Origin: Leptolyngbya iicbica LK
GTDB lineage: Bacteria > Cyanobacteriota > Cyanobacteriia > Phormidesmidales > Phormidesmidaceae
Assembly: GCF_004212215.1 (NCBI RefSeq)
Contig: NZ_QVFV01000001.1
Span: 692,814-756,813, forward strand
Direction of reading: 5' to 3'
DNA length: 64,000 nt
The notes below the pieces were generated by a model that made no database searches, was not told where the DNA came from, and saw nothing but the letters and a program-made list of their open reading frames with translations. How positions within the stretch are numbered: position 1 is the stretch's first letter; each line of letters opens with the position of its first letter. Shown here piece by piece: positions 42,723 through 51,676 of this stretch. Position numbers and translations under genes: made by a program.

Positions 42723-43461
42723 AGTGCCAACCTTTCTTGAGGTCAGTCTTGGCTTGGTCTAACTCGGGATAATATTGCCGCACCAATTGCCAGAACGCTT
42801 TGGAATGATTCATATGCACGGTGTGGCACAGCTCATGAATTAGCACGTAGTCCACCAGGGTCGACGGCAAAAATAGCAGCTTGTAGTTGAGACTGATGGA
42901 CTGTTTAGAAGAGCAACTGCCCCAGCGAGTGCTCTGACCACGGACGGCCATGCGACTATAGGCGAGATCACAACGCTGGCTCAACTGCTGCAACCAGGGG
43001 GCGAGCTCAACGCGGGCTTTACGCTGCAGCCAATTGCGCAGCAACTCGCGGCAGGCGATCGCATCTTCGATCGGGCCGCGCAGGGTAAGTTCTTGAGGAT
43101 TACTCTGCGTCAACGCCACCGTCGAATCGCGCGTTGACTTGTACACGACCTGCCAGACTTCATTCAGCGATCGCAGTTCCAACTCCGTTGGCGTTTCTAC
43201 ACTATGGGCGGCGGGCAAGGTCGCTCGTTGCTTTTCAATCCGCTTGAGGGTTTTGGTAATCCACCCGCGCCGTCGCTCTAAAATGCTGGGAATCTCAGTT
43301 TCGTTAAAACCGGGCGGCACCACCACCTCTAGCGTGCCCTGGAAAGAAATTTTGAGAGAAACATGACGCGCCCGCTGACTTTCGCGCACTTGATATTCCG
43401 GCAATGGAGACTGATGGTCACTCAAGGCAAATAACGTAAGTTGCTGAACAGTTTCTGTCAT
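42697..43461 (-). CDS. YgjP-like M48-related metallopeptidase domain protein
   Basis: A 254-residue protein with a DUF45/YgjP domain. Seen: R-H-V-S-L-K-I-S-F-Q-G-T-L-E-V-V-V-P-P near the N-terminus, R-W-G-S-C-S-S-K-Q-S-I-S-L-N-Y-K-L, the zinc motif I-H-E-L-C-H-T-V-H-M-N-H-S-K-A-F-W, then Y-Y-P-E-L. E. coli YgjP has been reported to act on UTP. I begin at ATG 43461; the frame continues to a GTG at 43551, which adds a less typical 30 residues. Overlaps the tocopherol cyclase start and is likely co-transcribed with it. Confidence 0.85.
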   Translation of the reverse strand: MTETVQQLTLFALSDHQSPLPEYQVRESQRARHVSLKISFQGTLEVVVPPGFNETEIPSILERRRGWITKTLKRIEKQRATLPAAHSVETPTELELRSLNEVWQVVYKSTRDSTVALTQSNPQELTLRGPIEDAIACRELLRNWLQRKARVELAPWLQQLSQRCDLAYSRMAVRGQSTRWGSCSSKQSISLNYKLLFLPSTLVDYVLIHELCHTVHMNHSKAFWQLVRQYYPELDQAKTDLKKGWHYVPSWVDA

Positions 43462-43887
43462 GGGAGGAGAAGCGATCGCGATCGCATGAGACTCAATTTT
43501 ATCGTTTTCTGGGAGGCTGTAATCGCCCACATTACAATTCAAATGTACCACTCGGCGTCACCCACCCAGTTAGGATGAGCGGATCACGACGCTAGCCCTT
43601 ACCCGGCAACACTCAACTCATTGCGTTGAGCAATAACACCACAAGCACTTTGCCTCGTCCTAGCCACTTTGCCCATTGATCCTGTTAAGCGTTAATTTAC
43701 AAACATGACAGTTTGGCGACATCGGCGTGGGGTAGCTGACGACTACGTTGCGTCATCGCGTTGAGCGTTCGCTCCGGCTGAGAGTGTCAACGGTTGCCCC
43801 CAACACTCGCTCTTCTGACCATCGACTGCTTGCTTGGTAAGCGACCAACTTTTTTGACTGCGTTCTATCGATCTTGGTGCCGCACCC
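43462..43887. other. Intergenic region, no gene seen
   Basis: About 425 bases between divergent genes; the first 90 bases could encode an N-terminal extension of the YgjP-like protein. A weak inverted repeat CTCAA-8-TTGAG lies near 43613-43630. The sequence shows no conserved reading frame. It should contain both promoters. Confidence 0.5.
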
Positions 43888-44280
43888 ATGTTTACGGAAC
43901 TGTTCCCATTTTCATTCTCGGTTGATCCATTAGCCGTCTCAGGGGCAACCCTATGGGCATTATCGCTGTATCTGGCTTTTTCACCAGTCAGCGATTGGGT
44001 GACACTGCAACTCACTCGCTGGTTCAACTTTGCTGAGCGATCGCTCTATCTCTCAGAAGAAGAATTTGAGAAAACGCGCGCCGGACGTGAATCACAAAAC
44101 GCCTTCTGGGCATCAATGTTCAGTGTTTTGCCCTTCATCGCCCTGGGCACGGTCATCCACTATGGCGTCATTTGGGGATTAGGCGGCAGTTGGTCAGTCA
44201 GCCTGGGCCTACTCTGCGCTGTTGGCAGTGGCGTTTATGAGTTGGGACGTCGCGACAGCCAAGCTTCCGACCCTGACTGA
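43888..44280 (+). CDS. Small membrane protein of unknown function
   Basis: A 130-residue protein with three or four hydrophobic segments: V-S-G-A-T-L-W-A-L-S-L-Y-L-A-F, A-S-M-F-S-V-L-P-F-I-A-L-G-T-V-I-H-Y-G-V-I-W and S-V-S-L-G-L-L-C-A-V-G-S-G-V. Between the first and second lies a charged stretch (F-N-F-A-E-R-S-L-Y-L-S-E-E-E-F-E-K-T-R). Family not recognised. Normal codon use and an internal HIP1-like site argue that it is real. Confidence 0.65.
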   Translation: MFTELFPFSFSVDPLAVSGATLWALSLYLAFSPVSDWVTLQLTRWFNFAERSLYLSEEEFEKTRAGRESQNAFWASMFSVLPFIALGTVIHYGVIWGLGGSWSVSLGLLCAVGSGVYELGRRDSQASDPD

Positions 44281-44820
44281 ACACATTGTTAGCAACCCCT
44301 AAAAAAATAAATTTATATCTCAACATTCGGTCAGCAAAACGTATCGGGCAGTACCCAAAATCGCCCTTGGCAACCGGACTTTGTTCGCCACAATAGATCT
44401 TGCTCAGAAAATTTTCTGGTGCGCTCTAGACTCATTCAAGTCAACAAAAGAAACACCAATATTTGGCCCAACTTCTTGTCATGGACTGATGACTTTTATG
44501 TTTGAATGTTTGACTCTGATAGATCACAAGTCACATCGTCAAGCCCTCTCTACACAGTCTATTAGTCGTTTTCAACGAATGCTCAGAGAGTATGTGCAGA
44601 AGCTTGTTCGGGGGTCGCACTCCCAAACATTTTTCACAGCTGTTTGAATTGGCGTCAAGAGATACATTGCGCAACAATTAGGACAAGAGAAATAAGGCAA
44701 AAAAAACGTAAAAATTTCTATCTTTCCGGTTATTTCGTGCGTGAGTCTGTGGAAGGCTAAGGATGAGGCTCTAAAGCTTCATTTGAGATTTAAACAGTTG
44801 TTAACTTAAACTTTTGAATT
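44281..44820. other. AT-rich intergenic region and leader of the next small gene
   Basis: 540 bases, more AT-rich than the surroundings. One open frame (44381-44647, non-ATG) is not protein-like. The last 100 bases (GTTGTTAACTTAAACTTTTG and around) look like a promoter and leader of the 52-codon gene. Nothing else definable. Confidence 0.5.
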
Positions 44821-44979
44821 ATGCAGGCATTTAAAACACCTTCCCGCGATTTTGACACTTGGGCTTCTGCCGTTCGGCAACAAATGTTGGATTCTCTAGC
44901 TAAGCGTCGTAACACTCTACAAACTGACGATGATCAGGCGATCGCGGCCAAACAGATCCTTGAGTCTGATAACGAATGA
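44821..44979 (+). CDS. 52-residue small acidic/basic helical protein
   Basis: ATG 44821 to TGA 44979. The peptide has F-D-T-W-A-S-A-V-R-Q-Q-M-L-D-S-L-A-K-R, an amphipathic helix, then a charged tail. The D-F-D-x-W-A-x-x-V-R-x-Q-x-L-x-S-L pattern seems familiar from short cyanobacterial hypotheticals, but I cannot name a family. No strong Shine-Dalgarno. A hairpin 94 bases after the stop may end the transcript. Confidence 0.5.
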   Translation: MQAFKTPSRDFDTWASAVRQQMLDSLAKRRNTLQTDDDQAIAAKQILESDNE

Positions 44980-45072
44980 TCAGGAACGCGGCCAAAGCCT
45001 GACAGGGATGATCTCTAACCAAGGCTGAGGATGAAACGCCGGGCAATCTGGCTGTTGCGACCATCATTGAAA

Positions 45073-45122
45073 GCGCCACTTTACTGTTGAGGCAATATCG
45101 AAGCAACGGAGTAAAGTGACGC
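45073..45122 (+). terminator. Long hairpin, possible terminator
   Basis: CACTTTACT (45078-45085 region) pairs with AGTAAAGTG (about 45110-45119), extended inward by GTTG/CAAC and outward by GCG/CGC, followed after a few bases by TTTT. The stem is long but interrupted, and the T-run is short. Confidence 0.4.
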
Positions 45123-45171
45123 TCTCAGTTTTGAAGGGCTCTCGTCAGGGAGGAAATGGCGCAAGCATTGG

Positions 45172-45585
45172 CTAACGATTGAGCTCTCGACATGCAGCTC
45201 GCCAAGCGGCAGGCACATTGCGAGCGATTTGAGTAATTTTGCGAGTAGCCTGTTGCAGCACTTGCCGCGATCGCTCCAAACTCTGACTTACAGCGCCTGC
45301 AGACTCATCCTCAGGGCCGTCAGTCATAACTTGAATATGTCGCGGGGATGAGTGTGACCAGCGAGTGTCGAGCCCTGGGACAGTGTCCTGAGTAAAGTCA
45401 GGCAGCGTAGTCGCAGATCCCCAAAAATCATCAAACCATTCAGCGTTAGGAAACGAGTCATCAGCGTTGAAATAGCGCACATGACGCCGACCATTCAGAT
45501 CAATTTCTTCCCAACCTTGCACCTCCGGCTCACGACCATTGGGCTGAATAACTGTGATTTGATAACGACGAGCTTGATAGCGCAT
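45172..45585 (-). CDS. Hypothetical protein
   Basis: A 137-residue soluble protein that I do not recognise. The N-terminal half is beta-like (Y-Q-I-T-V-I-Q-P-N-G-R-E-P-E-V-Q-G-W), the middle is acidic with aromatic residues (D-A-E-W-F-type F-D-D-F-W-G), and the C-terminal part is a basic amphipathic helix (R-S-R-Q-V-L-Q-Q-A-T-R-K-I-T-Q-I-A-R). Ordinary codon use with two HIP1 sites nearby. Divergent from stpA, 185 bases apart. Confidence 0.6.
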   Translation of the reverse strand: MRYQARRYQITVIQPNGREPEVQGWEEIDLNGRRHVRYFNADDSFPNAEWFDDFWGSATTLPDFTQDTVPGLDTRWSHSSPRHIQVMTDGPEDESAGAVSQSLERSRQVLQQATRKITQIARNVPAAWRAACRELNR

Positions 45586-45770
45586 CTTCCGCTCCTCCGC
45601 TAATCTTCTCAGTCCCTTTGAGTGTAGACAGCCTGGTGAGCGGCATGGGTTCGGTTTAATGATCGCTACGAGTAGTGATTGCAGTATGGGGCAGCGGCAT
45701 CAATCCCCCGGCAGAGCCCTCAGCGACAGCATCCTGATAGGCTGAGGCAGAAGCCAACCTGACATCCACC

Positions 45771-47054
45771 ATGACCTCTGCCACTGATCTGCCGTTGCAC
45801 GCTCAAACGTATTCTCTCGATCACGATCGCTTCATAGCGCTGCTCAGCCAAACCGAAAATCTACTGATCATTCAAGATTTGGATGGCGTATGTATGGGCC
45901 TGGTCAAAGACCCCCTCGACCGCCAAATTTCGACCGAGTATGTAACAGCAACCCAGGCATTTGATGGCCATTTTTTTGTGTTGACCAACGGCGAACATAT
46001 TGGTGAGCGGGGCGTCAACGGCATCATTGAACGAGCCTTTGGCGATGCCACCACCGTCAAACAAGCAGAGCGTTACTTACCTGGCTTGGCCGCTGGGGGC
46101 GTACAGTGGCAAACCCGTCAGGGCCACCTATCGCATCCTGGTGTTAGCAAAGCCGAGTTAGCTTTTTTAAAGCAGGTCCCCGATCGCATTCGTGCCTGTT
46201 TACGGCAATTTGTTCAGACTCACCCGCTGCCGCTAGATGCTGAAACCATCGAGCATTGTATTCAGTCTTCGGCGCTGGAAAATGTGGCATCGCCAACCGC
46301 CAACCTCAACACCTTCCATAGCGCTTTGGACGGCGATCACAAAACTTACTTAGCCCTTCAAAAAGCCATGCAGTCACTGATGGATGACTTGTTGGCCGAA
46401 GCCGCCGCCCAGGGACTAGAGGATGCGTTCTTTGTCCATTACGCCCCAAACCATGGTCGCGATCAGCACGGACAAGAGGTCATTTGGCTCAGCCAGGGAG
46501 CAGAATCAGGGACGACTGATTTTCAGTTCATGTTGCGGGGCGCGATCAAAGAAGCGGGCGTGTTGGCGCTGCTCAATCGCTATTATGCGCAGCGCACCGG
46601 ACACTATCCTCTTGGGGAAGATTTCAGCGTGCGGGTGGCCCCTCATGATCATCAGGCGCTGATTCAACTCGTGCAAGATAAGTTTGACCCGGCGCTGATG
46701 CCGCTGATGGTCGGCGTCGGCGATACCGTCACCAGCAAAGTGATGGTAGAGGCGGGGCAGTCGGTAGCCAAGCGGGGCGGCAGCGATCGCAACTTTTTGC
46801 AACTGGTGCAAGATATTGGGCGATCGCTGGGGGTCGGCAATGTTGTGACCTATGTGGATAGCAGTGGCGGCGAACTGAAGAATCGCCGCCCGCTCACGGT
46901 TGAGCAACGTAATGGTCAACCAGTCGTAACTGCTGGACCGGGAGATCCCGCCGACCAAAGTGATCCCCTCACGCTAAATGTTGTTTTTCCAGGGGGCTAC
47001 CAGGAATACTGTGCCGCCTTCCAAACGGCAGCGACGAACCGCCGCCAAGCTTAA
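45771..47054 (+). CDS. stpA: Glucosylglycerol-3-phosphatase
   Basis: StpA removes the phosphate from glucosylglycerol-phosphate to give glucosylglycerol, the main compatible solute of moderately halotolerant cyanobacteria; it works with GgpS, which is not in this window. Seen in 427 residues: L-I-I-Q-D-L-D-G-V-C-M-G-L-V-K-D-P (the acid-phosphatase Asp loop), F-V-L-T-N-G-E-H, F-V-H-Y-A-P-N-H-G-R-D, Q-F-M-L-R-G-A-I-K-E-A-G, V-G-V-G-D-T-V-T-S, and R-G-G-S-D-R-N-F-L-Q-L-V-Q. Length agrees with Synechocystis StpA. This is the strongest single marker of a salt-adapted lifestyle here. Confidence 0.93.
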   Translation: MTSATDLPLHAQTYSLDHDRFIALLSQTENLLIIQDLDGVCMGLVKDPLDRQISTEYVTATQAFDGHFFVLTNGEHIGERGVNGIIERAFGDATTVKQAERYLPGLAAGGVQWQTRQGHLSHPGVSKAELAFLKQVPDRIRACLRQFVQTHPLPLDAETIEHCIQSSALENVASPTANLNTFHSALDGDHKTYLALQKAMQSLMDDLLAEAAAQGLEDAFFVHYAPNHGRDQHGQEVIWLSQGAESGTTDFQFMLRGAIKEAGVLALLNRYYAQRTGHYPLGEDFSVRVAPHDHQALIQLVQDKFDPALMPLMVGVGDTVTSKVMVEAGQSVAKRGGSDRNFLQLVQDIGRSLGVGNVVTYVDSSGGELKNRRPLTVEQRNGQPVVTAGPGDPADQSDPLTLNVVFPGGYQEYCAAFQTAATNRRQA

Positions 47055-47193
47055 GCCGTCGATGACCGGGCAGGCATTGTAGTTGGGCAGTCAGTTGACG
47101 CAATGCTGCTGGAACAGGCTCGTTCAGCGATGAAAAAGGCCGCTGGCTGAGGCTGACAATGGCCTGTCTGAAAAAATGAACTTTGAGCAGTGG

Positions 47194-47931
47194 CTACGGC
47201 ACCATCGACGCTGCGTCGGGTAAGGCAGAGAGACTCAGCAAATCGGCCGGAATCAAGTCATCCAGCTCCACTGCATCGAGTAGCGCATTCCAATCGTCAG
47301 AATTTTCGGCATCTTGCTTCAGGCGGGCCGAGGCCGCGATCGCGTCGTACCAGAGCCCCGCTTCGGCATAGAGAGCCGGTAACTCAGCCTCGCTAGCACT
47401 CGCTGCGATTTCCAGGGGCTCGACTCGCGCCATTTGGCCTTCGGCGACCACATCAGCGCTGGGGTCAGCCGGATTACAAATGACTGAGATGTACCAAACA
47501 TACGCTTCACCTACGGCGAGCGGCTGCTGAATCCCGTTATCAGGTAAGCTCACGCTCGCAATGCCAGCACTACCGTCAATCTTGAAGCGCCCTTCGTAAA
47601 GTAATTCATTGGTGCTTTCGTTGAGCAGCACAAATTTCAGATGCTCGGCGGTCGTTTCTGGCAGGTAAAAATAAACGGTGGGAAAAGCGCTCTCCGTCAG
47701 CCCATAGTTGCTCTCTGGTATGAGCGCCACCAGCCTCTCGTCAGGGGCGATGCAAGTAGCACTGCGAGTTGAACCGGATTCGCGGTTGCCGGGGGCGCTG
47801 ATGTCAGGCAATCGTAATTGGATATTGCTTTGGGCGATCGCAGGCCCCACTAGCGACAGCACACTCCCGCCTAATAACAAACCAGCGGATACAGACAGAG
47901 TCCAACTTGATAATGGCAAACGACTTTTCAT
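47194..47931 (-). CDS. DUF928 domain protein, paralogue 2
   Basis: A 245-residue exported protein. Seen: signal peptide (hydrophobic W-T-L-S-V-S-A-G-L-L-L-G-G-S-V-L then P-A-I-A-Q), T-C-I-A-P-D-E-R-L-V-A-L-I-P, P-T-V-Y-F-Y-L-P, and V-W-Y-I-S-V-I-C-N-P-A-D-P, with the two Cys of the DUF928 core; a helical hairpin L-Y-A-E-A-G-L-W-Y-D-A-I-A follows. Start at ATG 47931, since residues up to 47976 precede the signal. Divergent from a CHASE2 gene 415 bases away. Function unknown. Confidence 0.85.
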   Translation of the reverse strand: MKSRLPLSSWTLSVSAGLLLGGSVLSLVGPAIAQSNIQLRLPDISAPGNRESGSTRSATCIAPDERLVALIPESNYGLTESAFPTVYFYLPETTAEHLKFVLLNESTNELLYEGRFKIDGSAGIASVSLPDNGIQQPLAVGEAYVWYISVICNPADPSADVVAEGQMARVEPLEIAASASEAELPALYAEAGLWYDAIAASARLKQDAENSDDWNALLDAVELDDLIPADLLSLSALPDAASMVP

Positions 47932-48346
47932 AAACCTGAATCCACCTAACTTACGGATGTGACGACTGACTAACAAAATTCAAAATTAATGACAATGACA
48001 ACGCAGCTTTTAGTCGTAACGCCTGACCAGAGCAGTGTCACCTACTCGTTTTTCACCGTCGGTAGGGTAACCTACTATGCCAAGGCGCAAGGGCTGCGTG
48101 GGGAAGCTGATGTTTCGCTTCGACAACAGTGTATTTAACAGGGTAGCGAAGTTCACTCTGAACCTAGTACCTCAGTTATAAGCGCAGTCACCGGGAACTA
48201 CACCCGAAGATGTCGGGATTACAGATCACTGTTACAGTTCTTGAGTGAATTTTATAATCACGGCATCCCCACGTGCGGCAGCGATCTCCCCCGTTAGAAT
48301 TAGATGACGTTGCTGACTGACTTTTGCTCCCGCTTACTTGATCAAT
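47932..48346. promoter_or_regulatory. Divergent region between DUF928 and CHASE2 genes
   Basis: 415 bases that must hold both promoters. A short hairpin GTAGG-GTAA-CCTAC occurs at about 48061-48075. No clear operator. The middle is locally AT-rich (ACTGTTACAGTTCTTGAGTG). A shared control of both genes is inference from the arrangement. Confidence 0.45.
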
Positions 48347-49972
48347 ATGGCTTTTCCGCCCCCTCCTAAAAGTTCCCCGCAATCGTCCCGATGGCAACGT
48401 CTGCTGGCCCAGGCGGGCAAAGTTGGTCAGCCGTCAGTGCTCGCGACGCTGGCAGCCAGCGCATTAGTGCTCGGGGTGCGTGCCGTCGGTGCCTTACAAG
48501 GGCTAGAGCTAGGGCTGTACGACCAGATGATGCGGCTGCGACCCACGCCCTTGCCTGACGATCGCATCCTCGTCGTGGGTATCGACGAAACCGATATTCA
48601 ATCGCGCCAAGAATGGCCCATTCAAGACGACACGATCGCGGAACTCTTATCTGTCTTGATTGAGGCCGAGCCCCGCGCTGTCGGCCTTGATATGTTTCGA
48701 GATTTGCCCATCGGCGAGGGGCGAGACACGCTGCTCGAGCAAATTCAAAACAACAGCACCATTTTTCCGGTTTGCAAAATTAGTAGTCCCGATAATCCAG
48801 GGGTACCGCCCCCCCCCGGCACTCCAGAAGCCCAAGTTAGCTTTTCTGATTTAGTCGTTGATCCGGGAGGGATCTTGCGGCGGAGTCTGTTGATTGCGGC
48901 GCCACCGACTGATGCCGATACGGTCGGCACCCACATTTGCAATGATCCCAACGCTCAACTGTTTTCGTTAGGGTTACAACTGGCGCGACAATACCTCACC
49001 ACCGAAGGCATAGAACTTGAGGTGACCGCTGAACAAGAGCTTCGTTTCGGCAACGTCGTTTTGTCGAGACTGCAATCGAACCTGGGCGGATATCACAACA
49101 TTGATGCCCAAGGGTATCAAATCATGTTGAACTATCGGGCAGCGAGAATGGCGGTGCCCCAGGTAAGTTTGACAGATGTGTTGTCGGGGGATGTCGGTGC
49201 TGCTCAGATCCGCGATCGCATCGTGCTGATCGGGGCCACCACCCCAGAAGCAAAAGACGAGTTTTATACCCCCTTTAGTGGCGGCTTACGCGACAGTCAA
49301 AAAATGGCGGGCGTGATCGTTCATGCCCAATCCGTCAGTCAAATTTTGAGCGCCGTGTTGGATGATCGGCCCCTGCTGTGGAGTTTGCCAACCTGGGGCG
49401 AGGCCCTGTGGGTCGTCATTTGGGGCCTTGGCGGGGCGCTGTTTGCCACTTATATTCGCCGTCCTGTGACTTACGGAGCCGTCGCGATCGCTCTACTGGG
49501 GGGACTCTATGGCCTGTGCTTTGTTGTCTTCCTACAGGGGGGATGGCTACCGATTGTGCCCGCCGCTTTAGCCCTGGGTTTTGCCTCAGGCGGCGTAGTC
49601 TTGCTCGATCGCTTCAACAAGAGCGATTACGGCCAAGCCGTTTACAAACAAATGAAGGTGCTCCTGCGCTTAGACATTGAGATTGACCACAGCAAAGTGG
49701 GCGAACAGGTCGCCGAAATCACCGATACGGAATACTTCAACACCCTGCAAGCCCAAGCCCGAGAGTTGCGCGCCCGCCGCCAAGGCAAGCAGTCGACAAC
49801 TCCCACCGATACCAGAACGAGCACAACGCCAGCGGCAACATCAGCGTCTGACGAGCCATCGGAGCCCATCACCACCGATGATTATTTGCAAAATTTGAAG
49901 CAGAAAGCGGAGCGCTTCAAATCGACCAGCGACCTCAAGTCCAAATCAGACAAACCGGACGCAGAGAGCTGA
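48347..49972 (+). CDS. CHASE2-domain membrane sensor without output domain
   Basis: A 541-residue protein. Seen: N-terminal TM (about 25-45), an extracytoplasmic CHASE2 domain with L-Y-D-Q-M-M-R-L-R-P, I-L-V-V-G-I-D-E-T-D-I, A-V-G-L-D-M-F-R-D-L-P, Y-H-N-I-D-A-Q-G-Y-Q-I, F-Y-T-P-F and M-A-G-V-I-V-H-A-Q-S-V-S-Q, three C-terminal membrane helices, and a 115-residue cytoplasmic tail (charged, Thr/Ser-rich) with no cyclase, kinase or GGDEF. So it likely signals by protein contact. An in-frame TTG at 48338 is possible; I use ATG 48347. Divergent from DUF928 paralogue 2. Confidence 0.83.
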   Translation: MAFPPPPKSSPQSSRWQRLLAQAGKVGQPSVLATLAASALVLGVRAVGALQGLELGLYDQMMRLRPTPLPDDRILVVGIDETDIQSRQEWPIQDDTIAELLSVLIEAEPRAVGLDMFRDLPIGEGRDTLLEQIQNNSTIFPVCKISSPDNPGVPPPPGTPEAQVSFSDLVVDPGGILRRSLLIAAPPTDADTVGTHICNDPNAQLFSLGLQLARQYLTTEGIELEVTAEQELRFGNVVLSRLQSNLGGYHNIDAQGYQIMLNYRAARMAVPQVSLTDVLSGDVGAAQIRDRIVLIGATTPEAKDEFYTPFSGGLRDSQKMAGVIVHAQSVSQILSAVLDDRPLLWSLPTWGEALWVVIWGLGGALFATYIRRPVTYGAVAIALLGGLYGLCFVVFLQGGWLPIVPAALALGFASGGVVLLDRFNKSDYGQAVYKQMKVLLRLDIEIDHSKVGEQVAEITDTEYFNTLQAQARELRARRQGKQSTTPTDTRTSTTPAATSASDEPSEPITTDDYLQNLKQKAERFKSTSDLKSKSDKPDAES

Positions 49973-50073
49973 TCGGCTTATCCAGTCCTCAACTCTCTGC
50001 GTACAGGTCGTGGCGGAACCGCTGGGGGCGGAGTTTGGAGATTCCAGACCAGTGAGTCAAAACCATGGGGACA

Positions 50074-51528
50074 CTATCGCGGCGGCGACGGTGAACTGGG
50101 TTGATTGCGGTAGCGATCGCAGGTAGCGACAAATTTTTCTGCTAGAGCGGGTTGCCCCCCCCAGTGCACGTGGACATACGCTGCATGCAGCGTCGCTCGT
50201 CCCCAGCCATCGGTGCCCGTTGAGCTAGCTGGCTCATGCAGTAGGGGATAGCTACTGAGGGCAGACAAAGGAGCCGTGGGAGTCGGGGCGATCGCAGAGC
50301 GGTGAAATTCGTGCCCCCAATAGCGTTGGCCGACAGTGGCGACGGCACTATTTTGCAGCGCCGTGACCTGGCGGTAGCCTAGAGTAAGTTGACCAGTCAT
50401 CGTTGTCGTCGCGGGAATCGTCCCCACCATCGGCCACGATCGCCCGTCCAAATCCACCAGCGACTTACACAGATACATCAGGCCGCCACATTCGGCATAG
50501 GTGGGCAAACCTGCGGCCAGAGCTTGAGCGATCGCTCGTCGCATCGCGGTATTTTGAGCCAGCGCTTCCGCAAACATTTCGGGAAAACCGCCGCCGAGCA
50601 GCAGGCCACTTAAATCTGTCGGCAGAGCCGCATCCACCTGGGGACTGAACGGCACCAACTCAGCCCCCAGGCGATTCAAGTAGGCCAAATTATCTTCGTA
50701 ATAGAAGTTGAAAGCGAGATCGCGTGCAATCCCGATCTTCAGTGGTCTGATGGTACGAGCAGAGTGGGCAAGCGGTGGGATCGCGGCCCTAGATACCTCA
50801 GCACTGGGGAACGCATCGGTAGCTTTGGCAGAAACCGGGACATTGTTTCCAGAAGCTTGCAATACCCGCTCTAAGGCAGGCCAGTCAAAACATCGCTGGC
50901 CCAAGGCCGCCAAATGTTGGAACCGCTGCGGTAAGTCGGATAACTCGTCTGTGGGCACGAGCCCCAGATGGCGATCGGGCAGGGCCACCGCATCATCGCG
51001 CCGCAATACTCCCAATACGGGAATCTGTAGCGGCGCGATCGCGGCTTGCAACATGGCGAGATGGCGATCGCTGCCTACCCGGTTGAGCACCACGCCCACC
51101 AGCTGCACTTCAGGATCGAGCGTTTGATAACCGTGGACAATCGCCGCCAGCGATCGCGACAGGCGGGCACAATCCACCACTAGCAACACGGGGCAGCCCA
51201 GCAACCGAGCAATGTGGGCCGTGCTGGCCCAGTCCGTCCCCCCGGCCCCGTCAAACAGTCCCATCACCCCTTCGACAATGGCGTAGGTCGCCGTCCCTGC
51301 ATGCCTCTGAAAGCATTGCTGAACATAGCTTTCAGAAGTCATCACCGGATCTAAGTTATAAGCTGGACGTCCGGTGATGGCCCGGTGAAACATCGGATCA
51401 ATATAATCAGGCCCAACCTTGAACGCCTGCACCGTGACGCTACGCTGCCGCAGGGCCGAGAGCAGCGCCATGGTTACCGTCGTTTTGCCCGCACTGCTGC
51501 GATCGCCCGCAATAATCAATCCACCCAT
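50074..51528 (-). CDS. cobB: Cobyrinate a,c-diamide synthase
   Basis: CobB/CbiA amidates the a and c side chains of cobyrinate in vitamin B12 synthesis, using glutamine and ATP. Seen in 484 residues: L-I-I-A-G-D-R-S-S-A-G-K-T-T-V (P-loop), F-K-V-G-P-D-Y-I-D-P-M-F-H, V-E-G-V-M-G-L-F-D-G, L-L-L-G-G-G-F-P-E, and the amidase Cys in T-Y-A-E-C-G-G-L-M-Y-L, with G-H-E-F-H at the end region. Downstream of hpt on the same strand, 148 bases apart. No cobalamin riboswitch seen upstream. Confidence 0.94.
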   Translation of the reverse strand: MGGLIIAGDRSSAGKTTVTMALLSALRQRSVTVQAFKVGPDYIDPMFHRAITGRPAYNLDPVMTSESYVQQCFQRHAGTATYAIVEGVMGLFDGAGGTDWASTAHIARLLGCPVLLVVDCARLSRSLAAIVHGYQTLDPEVQLVGVVLNRVGSDRHLAMLQAAIAPLQIPVLGVLRRDDAVALPDRHLGLVPTDELSDLPQRFQHLAALGQRCFDWPALERVLQASGNNVPVSAKATDAFPSAEVSRAAIPPLAHSARTIRPLKIGIARDLAFNFYYEDNLAYLNRLGAELVPFSPQVDAALPTDLSGLLLGGGFPEMFAEALAQNTAMRRAIAQALAAGLPTYAECGGLMYLCKSLVDLDGRSWPMVGTIPATTTMTGQLTLGYRQVTALQNSAVATVGQRYWGHEFHRSAIAPTPTAPLSALSSYPLLHEPASSTGTDGWGRATLHAAYVHVHWGGQPALAEKFVATCDRYRNQPSSPSPPR

Positions 51529-51676
51529 GCGTTTCTCTCACGACTCTCAACAGATGCCTGACGCGGCTCAACCAACACCTGTTGGATCAACGAATTGCAC
51601 CTGTTCAACAGCTTGCGCCCGCTGGACAAATCACATTCACCCCAGGGCGCAGCACGATTCATCATGGCAAGCCAGA

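Noticed and set aside
44381-44647. 88-codon frame in an AT-rich gap
   Set aside because: TTG start, no ribosome binding site, no family likeness, and mixed composition.
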